Of a DNA stretch of 64,000 nucleotides, positions 48,923-58,511 are shown piece by piece. The notes under the pieces were generated by a model. It had not been told where the DNA came from, ran no database searches, and saw nothing but the letters and a program-made list of their open reading frames with translations. Position 1 is the stretch's first letter. Each line of letters starts with the position of its first letter. The stretch covers positions 1,116,001-1,180,000 of the forward strand of contig NZ_CP017183.1 of NCBI RefSeq assembly GCF_001729785.1, in the 5' to 3' direction. A program made the position numbers and the translations under genes. Origin of the DNA: Enterobacter hormaechei subsp. xiangfangensis (GTDB lineage: Bacteria > Pseudomonadota > Gammaproteobacteria > Enterobacterales > Enterobacteriaceae).

Positions 48923-50190
48923 TGTTTGCCCTGGTCGATGTGAACTCATTTTATGCCAGCTGTGAAACAGTATTCAGACCCGACCTGCGCGGGCGGCCAG
49001 TTGTCGTTCTGTCGAATAATGACGGCTGCGTAATAGCACGTAGCGCTGAGGCAAAGGCTGCCGGGATAGCGATGGGAGAGCCGTTCTTCAAGCAAAAGGA
49101 GTTGTTCCGGCGAGCCGGGGTTGTTTGCTTCAGTAGCAACTACGAACTCTACGCAGACATGTCCAGCCGGGTAATGACCACGCTGGAAGAAATGAGCCCG
49201 CGCGTGGAAATTTACAGCATAGACGAAGCATTCTGCGATCTGACCGGCGTAAGAAACTGCCGGGACCTGACTGAATTTGGGAGAGAAATCCGCGCGACGA
49301 TATTACAGCGAACGCATCTTACAGTGGGGGTCGGCATAGCTCAGACCAAGACGTTGGCTAAGCTGGCTAACCATGCTGCGAAAAAATGGCAGCGGCAGAC
49401 GGGCGGGGTGGTTGACCTCTCAAACGTCGACCGGCAGCGAAGGCTACTGGCGCTTGTTCCTGTGGAGGATGTCTGGGGCGTTGGCCGGCGCATCAGCAAG
49501 AAGCTGAACGCTATGGGCATCAAAACGGCGCTGGATCTCTCAGAACAGAGCACGTGGATTATCCGTAAGCACTTTAATGTGGTGCTGGAGCGAACCGTCC
49601 GTGAGCTGCGCGGCGAGCCATGCCTGGATCTGGAAGAGTTCGCGCCGGTGAAGCAGGAAATTGTATGCAGCCGATCTTTTGGCGAACGCATTACTGACTA
49701 TGAGCAAATGCGGCAGGCTATTTGCAGCTACGCGGCCCGTGGTGCTGAAAAGCTTCGCGGCGAGCACCAGTATTGCCGTTTTATATCCGCTTTCGTCAAG
49801 ACCTCTCCATTTGCCCTTAATGAGCCGTATTACGGAAACAGCGCATCGGTAAGGCTGCTCACGCCAACTCAGGACAGCAGAGACATCATCAACGCCGCGG
49901 TAAAGTGTCTGGACAAAATATGGAAGGACGGTCACCGGTACCAGAAAGCGGGCGTCATGCTGGGTGACTTCTTCAGTCAGGGGGTGGCCCAGCTCAATCT
50001 GTTCGACGACAGTGCGCCTCGAGCTGGTAGCGAGAAGTTAATGGAAGTACTGGATCACCTGAATGCAAAGGACGGAAAGGGCACGCTCTATTTTGCCGGG
50101 CAGGGTATACAGCAGCAGTGGCAGATGAAGCGTGAAATGCTGTCGCCTCGATATACTACGAGATTTTCAGATTTGCTTGTTGTCCGATAA
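48922..50190 (+). CDS. umuC: Y-family DNA polymerase V catalytic subunit UmuC
   Basis: Error-prone translesion polymerase. 422 residues, same as E. coli UmuC. The Y-family motifs [15 protein letters not shown] (metal Asp), [11 protein letters not shown] and [10 protein letters not shown] (catalytic Asp-Glu), and the little-finger domain are intact. Near the C-terminus QLNLFD is a beta-clamp-binding motif. It uses the ATG at 48922, one base overlapping the preceding stop. Controlled by the LexA box at 48583. Confidence 0.95.
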   Translation: MFALVDVNSFYASCETVFRPDLRGRPVVVLSNNDGCVIARSAEAKAAGIAMGEPFFKQKELFRRAGVVCFSSNYELYADMSSRVMTTLEEMSPRVEIYSIDEAFCDLTGVRNCRDLTEFGREIRATILQRTHLTVGVGIAQTKTLAKLANHAAKKWQRQTGGVVDLSNVDRQRRLLALVPVEDVWGVGRRISKKLNAMGIKTALDLSEQSTWIIRKHFNVVLERTVRELRGEPCLDLEEFAPVKQEIVCSRSFGERITDYEQMRQAICSYAARGAEKLRGEHQYCRFISAFVKTSPFALNEPYYGNSASVRLLTPTQDSRDIINAAVKCLDKIWKDGHRYQKAGVMLGDFFSQGVAQLNLFDDSAPRAGSEKLMEVLDHLNAKDGKGTLYFAGQGIQQQWQMKREMLSPRYTTRFSDLLVVR

Positions 50191-50236
50191 AAGAGGTGCG
50201 CACCTGATAAATCTTACAATCGGATCGGTGGTGATT

Positions 50237-50362
50237 ATGCTGATGAAGGCATTGGGCGTAAAGCGGCAAGTTGCGAAACTGGAAGGAGCTACGCAAAGTT
50301 GGTGGATCGGGAAATTACATAGCGATGTCTGGTGGCATGGCTATGCATTCTCTGTGTCATAG
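50237..50362 (+). CDS. Possible 41-residue prophage ORF
   Basis: MLMKALGVKRQVAKLEGATQ and a Trp-rich end. Weak start signal (GGTGGTGATT). It lies in the 296-bp stretch between umuC and attR, where nothing else was seen. May be only chance coding. Confidence 0.2.
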   Translation: MLMKALGVKRQVAKLEGATQSWWIGKLHSDVWWHGYAFSVS

Positions 50363-50486
50363 ATGTGTCATGCATGGATGTATCACAAGAAAACGAGAAA
50401 GCAGGTAACGACACGTAATGACACAAACGCGTTGCGAGCGCGGAAAAACCAATGATATTACAGTGCGTTAAATAGTACTCTACGTT

Positions 50487-50577
50487 CTTCTAAGCCGTAG
50501 GTCGTAGGTTCGAATCCTACAGGGCGTGCCATTTAAAAACAGGCGCTTACGCCAGTTTCAAGCCAGCCTGATTTTCT
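50487..50577. repeat. attR: 91-bp direct repeat, right
   Basis: Copy of 37861-37951. It holds the 3' 45 nt of the tRNA gene (not a functional tRNA) and the last nine codons plus stop of an integrase gene, reading Glu-Asn-Gln-Ala-Gly-Leu-Lys-Leu-Ala-stop on the minus strand. Confidence 0.93.
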
Positions 50578-50756
50578 TCATGAAACACCCATCGCGAAAG
50601 TAGCGTTAACGCACATTTTTCACAGCACAATTGACTGTTATAACAGTATTTTTCTTACGCTGTGGCAATTTTGTTATTCCTCTACCATGCTCATATCACC
50701 TCACTCTCACTCGTGGGGCTTTTTGTAGTTGCTGATTAATCTCAAGGAAAAAGGTT

Positions 50757-51032
50757 ATGAAAAAAACGACTGCTATTTTGATGGGCGCTGCATTTCTGTT
50801 TACCACCAATACCTTTGCGGCTGAACTGCTGACGAAAAACGAGTTTGAGAAAGTTGAGTCTCAGTATGAAAAAATCGGTACCGTGAGCACGGCTAACGAA
50901 GTCTCTGTCGACGATGCGAAAAAAGAGCTGGTCGAAAAGGCCGATAAAGAAGGTGCTGATGTACTGGTGCTGACTTCCGGTAATACAAACAACAAAATTC
51001 ACGGCACCGCCGATATTTACAAGAAAAAATAA
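50757..51032 (+). CDS. YdgH/BhsA/McbA-like (DUF1471) periplasmic protein
   Basis: 91 residues with signal peptide [22 protein letters not shown] and a mature part of the DUF1471 fold ([53 protein letters not shown]). This family is stress-induced and linked to biofilm and envelope responses. A good ribosome site (AAGGAAAAAGG) precedes the ATG. First host gene after attR; own terminator-like hairpin follows. Confidence 0.9.
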   Translation: MKKTTAILMGAAFLFTTNTFAAELLTKNEFEKVESQYEKIGTVSTANEVSVDDAKKELVEKADKEGADVLVLTSGNTNNKIHGTADIYKKK

Positions 51033-51041
51033 TACCTTAGT

Positions 51042-51065
51042 AACCACCCCTGTTTCGGGGTGGTT
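51042..51065 (+). terminator. Hairpin after the DUF1471 gene
   Basis: AACCACCCC and GGGGTGGTT, 9-bp perfect stem, loop TGTTTC. It lacks a long T-tract (TTGCG follows). Confidence 0.65.
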
Positions 51066-51232
51066 GCGCGCCCTACCTCCCTCCCAACATTGTTTCTTGC
51101 CGCTTCTCGCTCAGAGAGGCCGTTGACACTTGATTACGTATACATAATGCGTATAGTTCTCATTTGCATTTCTTTTAATAACTTTTAAGGCCCGACAACG
51201 GGTCATTTTTGCGCGCACGTTAAGAGCTCATT

Positions 51233-53416
51233 ATGAACAACACCACAATGCACAAAACGCTGCTGGCGATTGCCATCGGCGCGGTAACCCACTCCGCTTT
51301 TGCGGCGGATGAGAAAAAAGAGGACACCATCGTCGTCCAGTCCACGGCGGGGAGTGATTTCAAACCCGGCGGCGACCAGCTGGTGCCCGCCTTCCTTGAC
51401 GGGCAGGTGGCGAACGGCGGGCGCATGGGTATGCTCGGTCAGCAGAACGCCATGGACGTGCCGTTCAACATCATCAGCTACACCTCGAAGCTGGTGGAAG
51501 ATCAGCAGGCAAAAACCATTGCTGACGTGGTTGCCAACGACGCGGGCGTGCAGTTCGTTCAGGGTTACGGCAACAGCGCGGAAACCTTCCGCATTCGCGG
51601 CCTGAAGTTTGACGGCGACGACATGACCTTTGGCGGATTGTCCGGGGTGCTGCCGCGTCAGGTGGTGGATGCCCAGATGGTCGACCGCATCGAGATCTTC
51701 AAAGGGGCCAACTCCCTGATGAACGGTGCCGCAAGCTCGGGCGTGGGCGGGATGATCAACCTTGAGCCTAAACACGCGGGCGACACCCCGCAGGCGAAAG
51801 TGGGTGTGGACTACACCTCGGATTCCCAGATTGGCACCACGCTGGATGCGGGCCGCCGCTTTGGCGATAACGACCAGTTTGGCGCGCGGGTGAACCTCGT
51901 GCATCGCGAAGGGGAAACCGGCGTGCCGAACGACCGCCGCCGCACCACGCTGCTCTCCACCGGCCTGGATTACAAGGGCGACCGTTTCCGCACCTCGCTG
52001 GACCTGGGCTACCAGAAAAAAACCTTCCACGGCAGCCCGACCAGCGTCAACATCTCGGCGGTGGATTTTGTGCCTGAACCGCCGAAGAACGATCGCAACT
52101 TCTCGCAGAAGTGGGCCTACAGCGATATCGAAAACGAGTTCGGGATGTGGCGCAGCGAGTATGACATCACCGATAGCTGGACGGCGTATACCGGTCTCGG
52201 CGCGCAGCACGCGCACGAAGAAGGGATCTACAGCGCGCCGAAGCTCCTCGATAAGAGCGGTAATGCGGTGGTCAGCCGTCTTGATACCAACCGCATCAGC
52301 GATTCTGTCAGCGGCATGGCGGGCATTCGCGGTAACTTCACTACCGGATTCGTCTCGCACAAGGTCAATGTTGGCTATTCGGCGATGACCAAAAACGAAA
52401 AGATCGCGTGGAAAATGTCGGCGACGAAGGATAATCCGACCACCAACATCTACCACAACACCGGCGTCGATATGCCGGACAGCTCCAACCTCAACGGCTC
52501 AGGCGGCAAATACAGCGATCCGCTGACCAGCGGGCGCACCCGCACGCAGGGTTGGCTGCTGAGCGATACCCTGGGCGTGCTGGACGACAAGCTGCTGTTC
52601 ACCGCAGGCGCGCGGCATCAGAAAGTGGTGATTCGCGGGTACAACAAAATCACCGGTGCGGAAAACGACGCGGACGGTTTCGACGGCAGCCGCTGGATGC
52701 CCACCTACGGCGTAGTCTATAAACCGTGGGAGGAAATTTCCCTCTACGCCAACCACACCGAGGCGTTACAGCCCGGTGAAACCGCGCCTCGCTCAGCAAA
52801 CAACTACGGCCAGAGCACCGGTATCGTTCACTCTAAGCAGAACGAAGTGGGCGTAAAGGCGGACTTTGGCCGCGTGGGCGGCTCCCTGGCGCTGTTTGAG
52901 ATCAAAATGCCGTCGGCGATCCTTGACGACAGCGGTCACTACGGCCTGGATGCAGAACAGCGTAACCGCGGCGTGGAGCTGAACGTCTTCGGCGAGCCAA
53001 TGCTCGGGATGCGTCTGAACGCCAGCGCCACCTGGTTGCAGGCCGAGCTGACCAAAACCAAAAACGGCGTCAATCAGGGCAACGATGCGATCGGTATTCC
53101 GAGCTTCTACGCCGTGCTGGGCGCAGAGTACGATATCAAGCCGATTGAAGGCCTGACGGCGACCGCGCGCGTTAACCACTCCGGCACGCAGTATGCCGAT
53201 CTTGCGAACAGCAAAAAGCTGGACAGCTACACCACGCTGGATCTGGGCATGCGCTATCGCTTCGCGGTGAACCACAATGAAAATCAGATGACCGTACGGG
53301 CAGGTATCGACAACGTGACCAACGAGAACTACTGGTCAAGCGTGGACGATTCCGGTACTTACATTACTCAGGGCGAGCCGCGTACCTTTAAGGTCTCGGT
53401 TGGCTACGAGTTCTAA
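51233..53416 (+). CDS. TonB-dependent siderophore receptor
   Basis: Outer membrane receptor, 727 residues. Signal peptide to AFA, TonB box-like DTIVVQS, plug domain with FNIISYTSKLVEDQQAKTIADVV and RIRGLKFDG, then a 22-strand barrel ending in the C-terminal Phe (VSVGYEF). It fits the siderophore receptor subfamily (FcuA/FhuE/Fiu-like); the ligand cannot be set from sequence. A weak AT-rich Fur-box-like sequence lies upstream near 51150-51175. In K-12 no such gene lies between argU and pheP except in prophage. Confidence 0.9.
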   Translation: MNNTTMHKTLLAIAIGAVTHSAFAADEKKEDTIVVQSTAGSDFKPGGDQLVPAFLDGQVANGGRMGMLGQQNAMDVPFNIISYTSKLVEDQQAKTIADVVANDAGVQFVQGYGNSAETFRIRGLKFDGDDMTFGGLSGVLPRQVVDAQMVDRIEIFKGANSLMNGAASSGVGGMINLEPKHAGDTPQAKVGVDYTSDSQIGTTLDAGRRFGDNDQFGARVNLVHREGETGVPNDRRRTTLLSTGLDYKGDRFRTSLDLGYQKKTFHGSPTSVNISAVDFVPEPPKNDRNFSQKWAYSDIENEFGMWRSEYDITDSWTAYTGLGAQHAHEEGIYSAPKLLDKSGNAVVSRLDTNRISDSVSGMAGIRGNFTTGFVSHKVNVGYSAMTKNEKIAWKMSATKDNPTTNIYHNTGVDMPDSSNLNGSGGKYSDPLTSGRTRTQGWLLSDTLGVLDDKLLFTAGARHQKVVIRGYNKITGAENDADGFDGSRWMPTYGVVYKPWEEISLYANHTEALQPGETAPRSANNYGQSTGIVHSKQNEVGVKADFGRVGGSLALFEIKMPSAILDDSGHYGLDAEQRNRGVELNVFGEPMLGMRLNASATWLQAELTKTKNGVNQGNDAIGIPSFYAVLGAEYDIKPIEGLTATARVNHSGTQYADLANSKKLDSYTTLDLGMRYRFAVNHNENQMTVRAGIDNVTNENYWSSVDDSGTYITQGEPRTFKVSVGYEF

Positions 53417-53543
53417 GCGTTCCACCTCGTTATCCGGGGCAGGGACGCCCCAATCCCTTCGTTGTCGTGTTATAAAATTGTAATAAAAGCTTCTTACACT
53501 GGTCGCCACAACCTTACCTCTTGGCCAATGACAGGAAGCCGCT

Positions 53544-55517
53544 ATGGGCAGACCCCTCAAATCCGTATTTAAAAAAGAACATCGCGACGATATCAGTAAC
53601 CGCAGCGCTAACCCGGTATTCTCCGAGGTTGCAGAAGTGTTCCTCTCGCGCCGCCGTTTTCTCCAGATGGGGGCCGTAGCGGGGGCTGCCGTATCATTCC
53701 CGTATCTGATCACACCCGAAAATGCGATTGCCGCGGTATCGAAGCCTTCCGCGCTGGCAAAAGCGGTTTCCCTGGGCTTTACCAGCATCGACGTCTCTAC
53801 GGAAGACACGGTCAGGGTGCCGGAAGGTTATATCGCCCGCCCGTTCTATCGCTGGGGCGATCCGACGGGGATCAAAGACAACATGCCGGCCTTTAAGCCG
53901 GACGCCAGCAATACCACAGACGAACAGGCTGTGCAGGCGGGCATGCACCACGACGGCATGGCGTGGTTTAGCCTGCCGCAGGGGGCGCAAAACCCGGAGC
54001 ATGGACTGCTGGCGCTGAACCATGAGTACATCGACAACGGAATGCTGTTTACCGACGGTACGGCGAACTGGAGTCTCGACAAAGCCCGCAAGGGGCAGAA
54101 CGCGATGGGCGTGTCGGTGGTGGAAGTGAAAAAAACGGGCAGCGGCTGGGAGGTAGTGCGTCCGTCTTCCTTCGCCCGGCGTATTACCGTCAATACGCCG
54201 ATGCAGCTTACCGGCCCGGCGCGGCATCAGGATTTAATGAAAACCGCCGCCGACCCGCAGGGGGAACGCGTTCTGGGCACCATGCAGAACTGCGCCAACG
54301 GCCACACGCCGTGGGGCACCTATCTCACCTGCGAGGAGAATTGGTCGGACATTTTTGTCAAAAAAGCCGATCTCAACCCGCTGGAAAAACGCTACGGCAT
54401 CAGCGACAGCGATGAATCGTACCGCTGGAACGAGGTGGATGAGCGGTTCAGCGTTGATAAAACCCCTAACGAACCCAACCGTTTCGGCTGGGTGGTGGAG
54501 ATCGATCCCTACAACCCGACCTCCACCCCGCGCAAGCACACCGCGCTCGGCCGCTTCAAGCATGAGGGGGCCGCCGTCACGCTCGCCGCCGATAATCGCG
54601 TGGTGGTCTACATGGGCGACGACCAGAAGTTTGAGTACATCTATAAGTTTGTCTCCGACAAAAAATACGATCCCGCGAACCGGGAAGCCAATATGCAGCT
54701 GCTGACGTCCGGCACGCTGTACGTCGCCAGGTTCAACGAGGACGGCAGCGGCGACTGGCTGCCGCTGATCTTCGGGCAAAATGGCCTGGATAAAAGCAAC
54801 GGTTTTGCAAGCCAGGGCGATCTGCTGATTAAAACCCGTCTGGCGGCCGACGTGGTGGGGGCGACGAAAATGGATCGCCCGGAGTGGATAGCCGTCGATC
54901 CGCACGCCAGCGGCAGCGTCTACTGTACGCTGACCAACAACAGCGATCGCGGTAAAGAGGGCAAGGCGCCGGTGGATGCCGCCAACCCGCGCGCTAATAA
55001 CGTGTTTGGTCACATCATGCACTGGCACGAAGAGGGTGCCGATCCTGCCGCCGCACGCTTTAAGTGGGATATTCTGGTCATGGCCGGGCGCACCGACGGC
55101 GACGATCCCAAAGCCAAAGGCTCGATGCAGGGCGCGGCATTTGGCAGCCCGGATGGGTTGTCGTTCGATCACCAGGGCGTGCTGTGGATCCAGACCGACG
55201 TTTCCTCCAGCACCATCAATAAGAAAGCCTACGAGGGGATGGGCAATAACCAGATGGTGGCCACCATTCCGGGCACCAACGAGTATCGCCGTTTCCTGAC
55301 CGGGCCGCGCGGGTGCGAAATCACCGGCATTGCGTTTACGCCGGACAACCGCACGCTGTTTATCAACATTCAGCATCCGGGGGAGGGCGGGGATGATATT
55401 ACCGACCCGGCCAATCCGCGCGCTGTTTCCAACTGGCCAGACGCCAGCCCGAACGGGCGTCCGCGATCGTCAACGGTGGTGATTACCAAAGCGGACGGCG
55501 GGATCATCGGGTCGTGA
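53544..55517 (+). CDS. PhoX-family (DUF839) Tat-exported phosphatase-like protein
   Basis: 657 residues. The Tat signal is SRRRFLQMGAVAGAA near residues 35-50, preceded by a long n-region. The PhoX fold signatures are visible: LALNHEYID, TCEENWSD, RFGWVVEIDPYNP, KHEGAAV, MGDDQKFEYIYKFV, FGSPDGLSFD. PhoX enzymes are calcium/iron phosphatases in the periplasm. AGGAAG precedes the ATG. Separate unit between the receptor and pheP. Confidence 0.9.
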   Translation: MGRPLKSVFKKEHRDDISNRSANPVFSEVAEVFLSRRRFLQMGAVAGAAVSFPYLITPENAIAAVSKPSALAKAVSLGFTSIDVSTEDTVRVPEGYIARPFYRWGDPTGIKDNMPAFKPDASNTTDEQAVQAGMHHDGMAWFSLPQGAQNPEHGLLALNHEYIDNGMLFTDGTANWSLDKARKGQNAMGVSVVEVKKTGSGWEVVRPSSFARRITVNTPMQLTGPARHQDLMKTAADPQGERVLGTMQNCANGHTPWGTYLTCEENWSDIFVKKADLNPLEKRYGISDSDESYRWNEVDERFSVDKTPNEPNRFGWVVEIDPYNPTSTPRKHTALGRFKHEGAAVTLAADNRVVVYMGDDQKFEYIYKFVSDKKYDPANREANMQLLTSGTLYVARFNEDGSGDWLPLIFGQNGLDKSNGFASQGDLLIKTRLAADVVGATKMDRPEWIAVDPHASGSVYCTLTNNSDRGKEGKAPVDAANPRANNVFGHIMHWHEEGADPAAARFKWDILVMAGRTDGDDPKAKGSMQGAAFGSPDGLSFDHQGVLWIQTDVSSSTINKKAYEGMGNNQMVATIPGTNEYRRFLTGPRGCEITGIAFTPDNRTLFINIQHPGEGGDDITDPANPRAVSNWPDASPNGRPRSSTVVITKADGGIIGS

Positions 55518-55619
55518 CGTTTATCCGCCGGGCGCATGCGCTGGCCCGGCGTTAAGCTTGCTACCACCAGCATGAAGTGTTAAAACGTGCCCCTTCTAAA
55601 AAAGAGACAGGGGTAGGGC

Positions 55620-57008
55620 GTGAAAGACGCGTCATCCGCTTCAGGCCATGGTAGCGCTGAAGCCTCGTCGGATCAGAATCCGACGCTGCAACGTGGTTTG
55701 CAAAATCGACATATTCAGTTAATTGCCCTTGGCGGCGCAATCGGTACCGGGCTCTTTCTCGGCATCGGCCCCGCTATTCAGATGGCCGGTCCGGCGGTGC
55801 TGCTGGGTTACGGTATCGCCGGGATTATCGCCTTCCTGATCATGCGCCAGCTCGGCGAGATGGTCGTTGAAGAGCCGGTGTCCGGCTCCTTCGCACACTT
55901 TGCCTATAAATACTGGGGGCCGTTCGCAGGTTTCCTCTCCGGCTGGAACTACTGGGTGATGTTCGTGCTGGTCGGGATGGCCGAGCTGACCGCCGCCGGC
56001 ATCTATATGCAGTACTGGCTCCCGGACGTGCCAACGTGGATTTGGGCCGCGGCCTTCTTCATCATCATTAACGCCGTTAACCTTGTGAACGTCCGCCTGT
56101 ATGGCGAGACCGAGTTCTGGTTCGCGCTGATCAAGGTGCTGGCGATTATCGGCATGATCGGCTTTGGCCTGTGGCTGCTGTTCTCCGGCCACGGCGGCGA
56201 GCGCGCCACGATCGATAACCTGTGGCAGCACGGCGGCTTTCTGGCGACTGGATGGAAAGGGCTGATCCTCTCGCTGGCGGTTATTATGTTCTCCTTCGGC
56301 GGGCTGGAGCTGATTGGCATCACCGCGGCTGAAGCGCGCGATCCGCACAAAAGCATTCCGAAAGCGGTCAACCAGGTGGTGTACCGTATCCTGCTGTTTT
56401 ACATCGGCTCGCTGGTGGTGCTGCTGGCGCTCTACCCGTGGGTGGAAGTGAAATCTGACAGTAGCCCGTTCGTGATGATCTTCCACGATTTGAACAGCAA
56501 CGTGGTCGCTTCGGCGCTGAACTTCGTCATTCTTGTGGCGTCGCTGTCGGTCTACAACAGCGGGGTTTACTCCAACAGCCGCATGCTGTTTGGCCTCTCC
56601 GTACAAGGCAACGCGCCGAAGTTCCTCACTCGCGTCAGCCGTCGCGGCGTGCCGGTCAACTCGCTGTTCCTTTCTGGCGCTATCACCTCGCTGGTGGTGC
56701 TGATCAACTATCTGCTGCCGAAAGAGGCGTTTGGCCTGCTGATGGCGCTGGTTGTCGCCACGCTGCTGCTTAACTGGATCATGATCTGCCTGGCGCACCT
56801 GCGCTTCCGCGCGGCGATGCGCCGCAAGGGGCGCGAGACGCAGTTCAAAGCGCTGCTTTATCCGGCGGGGAACTACCTCTGTATCGCCTTCCTCGGCCTG
56901 ATTCTGGTGCTGATGTGCACCATGGATGAGATGCGCCTGTCAGCGATGCTGCTGCCGGTGTGGGTGGTGTTCCTGTTTATTGCATTTAAGCTCTCGCGCA
57001 AAAAGTAG
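55620..57008 (+). CDS. pheP: Phenylalanine-specific permease PheP
   Basis: Inner-membrane amino acid/proton symporter of the APC family, 12 helices, 462 residues (E. coli 458). The start region PTLQRGLQNRHIQLIALGGAIGTGLFLG and the rest are near-identical to E. coli PheP as recalled. GTG start at 55620 (VKDASSASG) with AGGGGTAGG before it, aligned with the E. coli N-terminus. In E. coli pheP is followed directly by ybdG; here a four-gene sugar operon intervenes. Confidence 0.96.
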   Translation: MKDASSASGHGSAEASSDQNPTLQRGLQNRHIQLIALGGAIGTGLFLGIGPAIQMAGPAVLLGYGIAGIIAFLIMRQLGEMVVEEPVSGSFAHFAYKYWGPFAGFLSGWNYWVMFVLVGMAELTAAGIYMQYWLPDVPTWIWAAAFFIIINAVNLVNVRLYGETEFWFALIKVLAIIGMIGFGLWLLFSGHGGERATIDNLWQHGGFLATGWKGLILSLAVIMFSFGGLELIGITAAEARDPHKSIPKAVNQVVYRILLFYIGSLVVLLALYPWVEVKSDSSPFVMIFHDLNSNVVASALNFVILVASLSVYNSGVYSNSRMLFGLSVQGNAPKFLTRVSRRGVPVNSLFLSGAITSLVVLINYLLPKEAFGLLMALVVATLLLNWIMICLAHLRFRAAMRRKGRETQFKALLYPAGNYLCIAFLGLILVLMCTMDEMRLSAMLLPVWVVFLFIAFKLSRKK

Positions 57009-57019
57009 CGCGGTTTTCT

Positions 57020-57058
57020 CCCTCTCCCTGTGGGAGAGGGCCGGGGTGAGGGCACCAG
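57020..57058. repeat. Palindromic intergenic repeat after pheP
   Basis: CCCTCTCCC...GGGAGAGGG then GGGGTGAGGGCACCAG, same family as at 23762 and 27186. Confidence 0.8.
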
Positions 57059-57098
57059 ACCGCACCAAACCAGACCGCACCACACTGCCTGCCTTCAC

Positions 57099-57129
57099 AC
57101 CCGGTGGCGCTGCGCTTACCGGGCCTACA
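57099..57129. repeat. REP-like palindrome
   Basis: ACCCGGTGGCGCTGCGCTTA followed by CCGGGCCTACA is a typical enterobacterial REP pattern. Its reverse complement recurs at 11182-11214 with few changes. Confidence 0.8.
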
Positions 57130-57196
57130 AAGTATCACTCCACCTTTATCGTGACCCCCCTCCCAATTCCGTTTCGATCCACAGGATCTTTATTTT

Positions 57197-57239
57197 GTAA
57201 TCGATTACTTTTTATTTGAACTGTTTTGTAATCGATTAC
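57197..57239 (+). promoter_or_regulatory. Two identical LacI-type operators before the sugar operon
   Basis: The perfect palindrome GTAATCGATTAC occurs at 57197-57208 and 57228-57239, each inside the same A/T-rich frame (TTTTGTAATCGATTACTTTTT, 21 bp counting flanks). Centres are 31 bp apart, close to three helical turns. The repressor at 60748 is the likely binder; that is inference. Confidence 0.85.
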
Positions 57240-57260
57240 TTTTTCCGGGTGAGGCTTATC

Positions 57261-58496
57261 ATGGTGTCAACTGAGAGTAGTGAAAAGGCGATAACGCAAC
57301 ACCGGCTGCTGGTGCCGCGTCTGTCGCTGATGATGTTTCTGCAATTTTTTATCTGGGGTAGCTGGTCGGTCACGCTTGGCCTGGTGATGACCCGGCACAA
57401 CATGTCTTTGCTGATTGGCGACGCGTTCTCTGCCGGGCCCATCGCTTCCATTCTTTCGCCGTTCGTGCTCGGGATGCTGGTGGACCGCTTCTTCGCCTCG
57501 CAGAAGGTGATGGCGGTGATGCACCTCGCGGGCGCGGTGATCCTCTGGTTCGTGCCGGGGGCGCTGATTGCTGAGAATGGCGCGCTGCTGATTGGCCTGC
57601 TGTTTGGCTACACGCTCTGCTATATGCCGACACTGGCGCTGACCAACAACATTGCGTTTCACAGCCTGGCGAACGTGGATAAAACCTTCCCGGTAGTGCG
57701 CGTGTTCGGCACCATCGGCTGGATCGCGGCGGGCATTTTCATCGGCGTCACCGGCGTGGCGTCCAGCGTCACCATCTTCCAGGTGGCGGCGGTCAGCTCC
57801 GTGCTGCTGGCGGTCTACAGCCTGACGCTGCCGCACACGCCAGCGCCGGCAAAAGGCCTGCCGGTTAAGGTGCGGGATCTCTTCTGCGCGGACGCCTTCG
57901 CGCTGCTTAAAACCCGCCACTTCTTCGTCTTCTCCGTCTGCGCGATGCTGATCTCTGTCCCGCTCGGCACCTATTACGCCTACACCGCCTCGTATCTGGC
58001 GGATGCCGGCATTGCCGACGTCAGCACCGCCATGTCCTTCGGGCAGATGTCTGAGATCGTCTTCATGTTGGTCATTCCTCTGCTGTTCCGCCGACTGGGC
58101 GTGAAAGTCATGCTGCTGATCGGCATGCTGGCGTGGTTCGTGCGTTATGCCATGTTCGCGTTGGGCGTCAGCGAAGAGGGGCGCATTCTGCTGTACCTTG
58201 GCATTCTGCTGCACGGCGTCTGCTACGATTTCTTCTTTGTCGTCGGCTTTATCTATACCGACCGCGTGGCGGGCGAAAAGGTGAAAGGCCAGGCCCAGAG
58301 CATGATCGTGATGTTCACCTACGGCGTCGGCATGCTGCTCGGCTCGCAGATTTCCGGCGCGCTCTACAACCGCCTGGTGGCAGGACAGACCGTGCCGCAG
58401 GCGTGGGTCACATTCTGGTGGATACCGGCGGTGGCTGCCGCGGCGATCGCGCTGATTTTCCTTCTCACGTTTAAGTATGACGATGACAAGGCGTAA
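57261..58496 (+). CDS. MFS transporter, nucleoside/sugar:H+ symporter type
   Basis: 411 residues, 12 helices. Resembles the NupG/YegT nucleoside:H+ symporter group: FFIWGSWSVTLGLVM at the start, SPFVLGMLVDRFF, LANVDKTFPVVRVFGTIGWIAAG, and the C-terminal GVCYDFFFVVGFIYTD. Probable uptake of the substrate of the two enzymes downstream. Start chosen at 57261 with GAGG upstream; an earlier frame start lies in the operator. First gene of the operon. Confidence 0.88.
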   Translation: MVSTESSEKAITQHRLLVPRLSLMMFLQFFIWGSWSVTLGLVMTRHNMSLLIGDAFSAGPIASILSPFVLGMLVDRFFASQKVMAVMHLAGAVILWFVPGALIAENGALLIGLLFGYTLCYMPTLALTNNIAFHSLANVDKTFPVVRVFGTIGWIAAGIFIGVTGVASSVTIFQVAAVSSVLLAVYSLTLPHTPAPAKGLPVKVRDLFCADAFALLKTRHFFVFSVCAMLISVPLGTYYAYTASYLADAGIADVSTAMSFGQMSEIVFMLVIPLLFRRLGVKVMLLIGMLAWFVRYAMFALGVSEEGRILLYLGILLHGVCYDFFFVVGFIYTDRVAGEKVKGQAQSMIVMFTYGVGMLLGSQISGALYNRLVAGQTVPQAWVTFWWIPAVAAAAIALIFLLTFKYDDDKA

Positions 58497-58511
58497 CGTT
58501 CAGGAGGTGGT

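Larger units (their letters stand above)
37861..50577. mobile_element. Defective lambdoid prophage at argU, about 12.7 kb
   Basis: Bounded by two identical 91-bp direct repeats (37861-37951 and 50487-50577). The left part (37.9-42.6 kb, minus strand) holds int, xis and small early genes. The right part holds remnants of replication and tail genes, a tailspike, a gtr cassette and an SOS-controlled umuC pair. No terminase, portal, capsid, lysis or CI-type repressor gene is present, so it cannot form particles alone. The site and integrase type match E. coli DLP12. Confidence 0.93.

Noticed and set aside
50487..50531. Second tRNA-Arg gene
   Set aside because: Only the 3' 45 nt of argU are present; no acceptor 5' strand or D arm. 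It is the attR core.
37861..50577. Phage satellite (PICI-like) rather than a decayed prophage
   Set aside because: Satellites carry interference and packaging-redirecting genes and an own primase. Here tail remnants, a tailspike and a truncated lambdoid replication gene point to a deleted full phage.
51125..51185. Fur box before the TonB receptor
   Set aside because: The AT-rich stretch has scattered matches to the 19-bp consensus but no convincing inverted hexamers; noted only as possible in the gene entry.
51203..52456. Long minus-strand open frame (417 codons) opposite the TonB receptor
   Set aside because: Shadow frame typical of GC-rich codon positions: no start signal, and the plus-strand protein is clearly a receptor. 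The same holds for 54234-55376 opposite phoX, 55719-56798 opposite pheP and 57267-58214 opposite the MFS gene.
53455..53543. Pho box upstream of the PhoX-type gene
   Set aside because: TGTCG and TGTAA occur near 53464 and 53480, but spacing is 16 bp rather than the 11 bp of PhoB half-sites.
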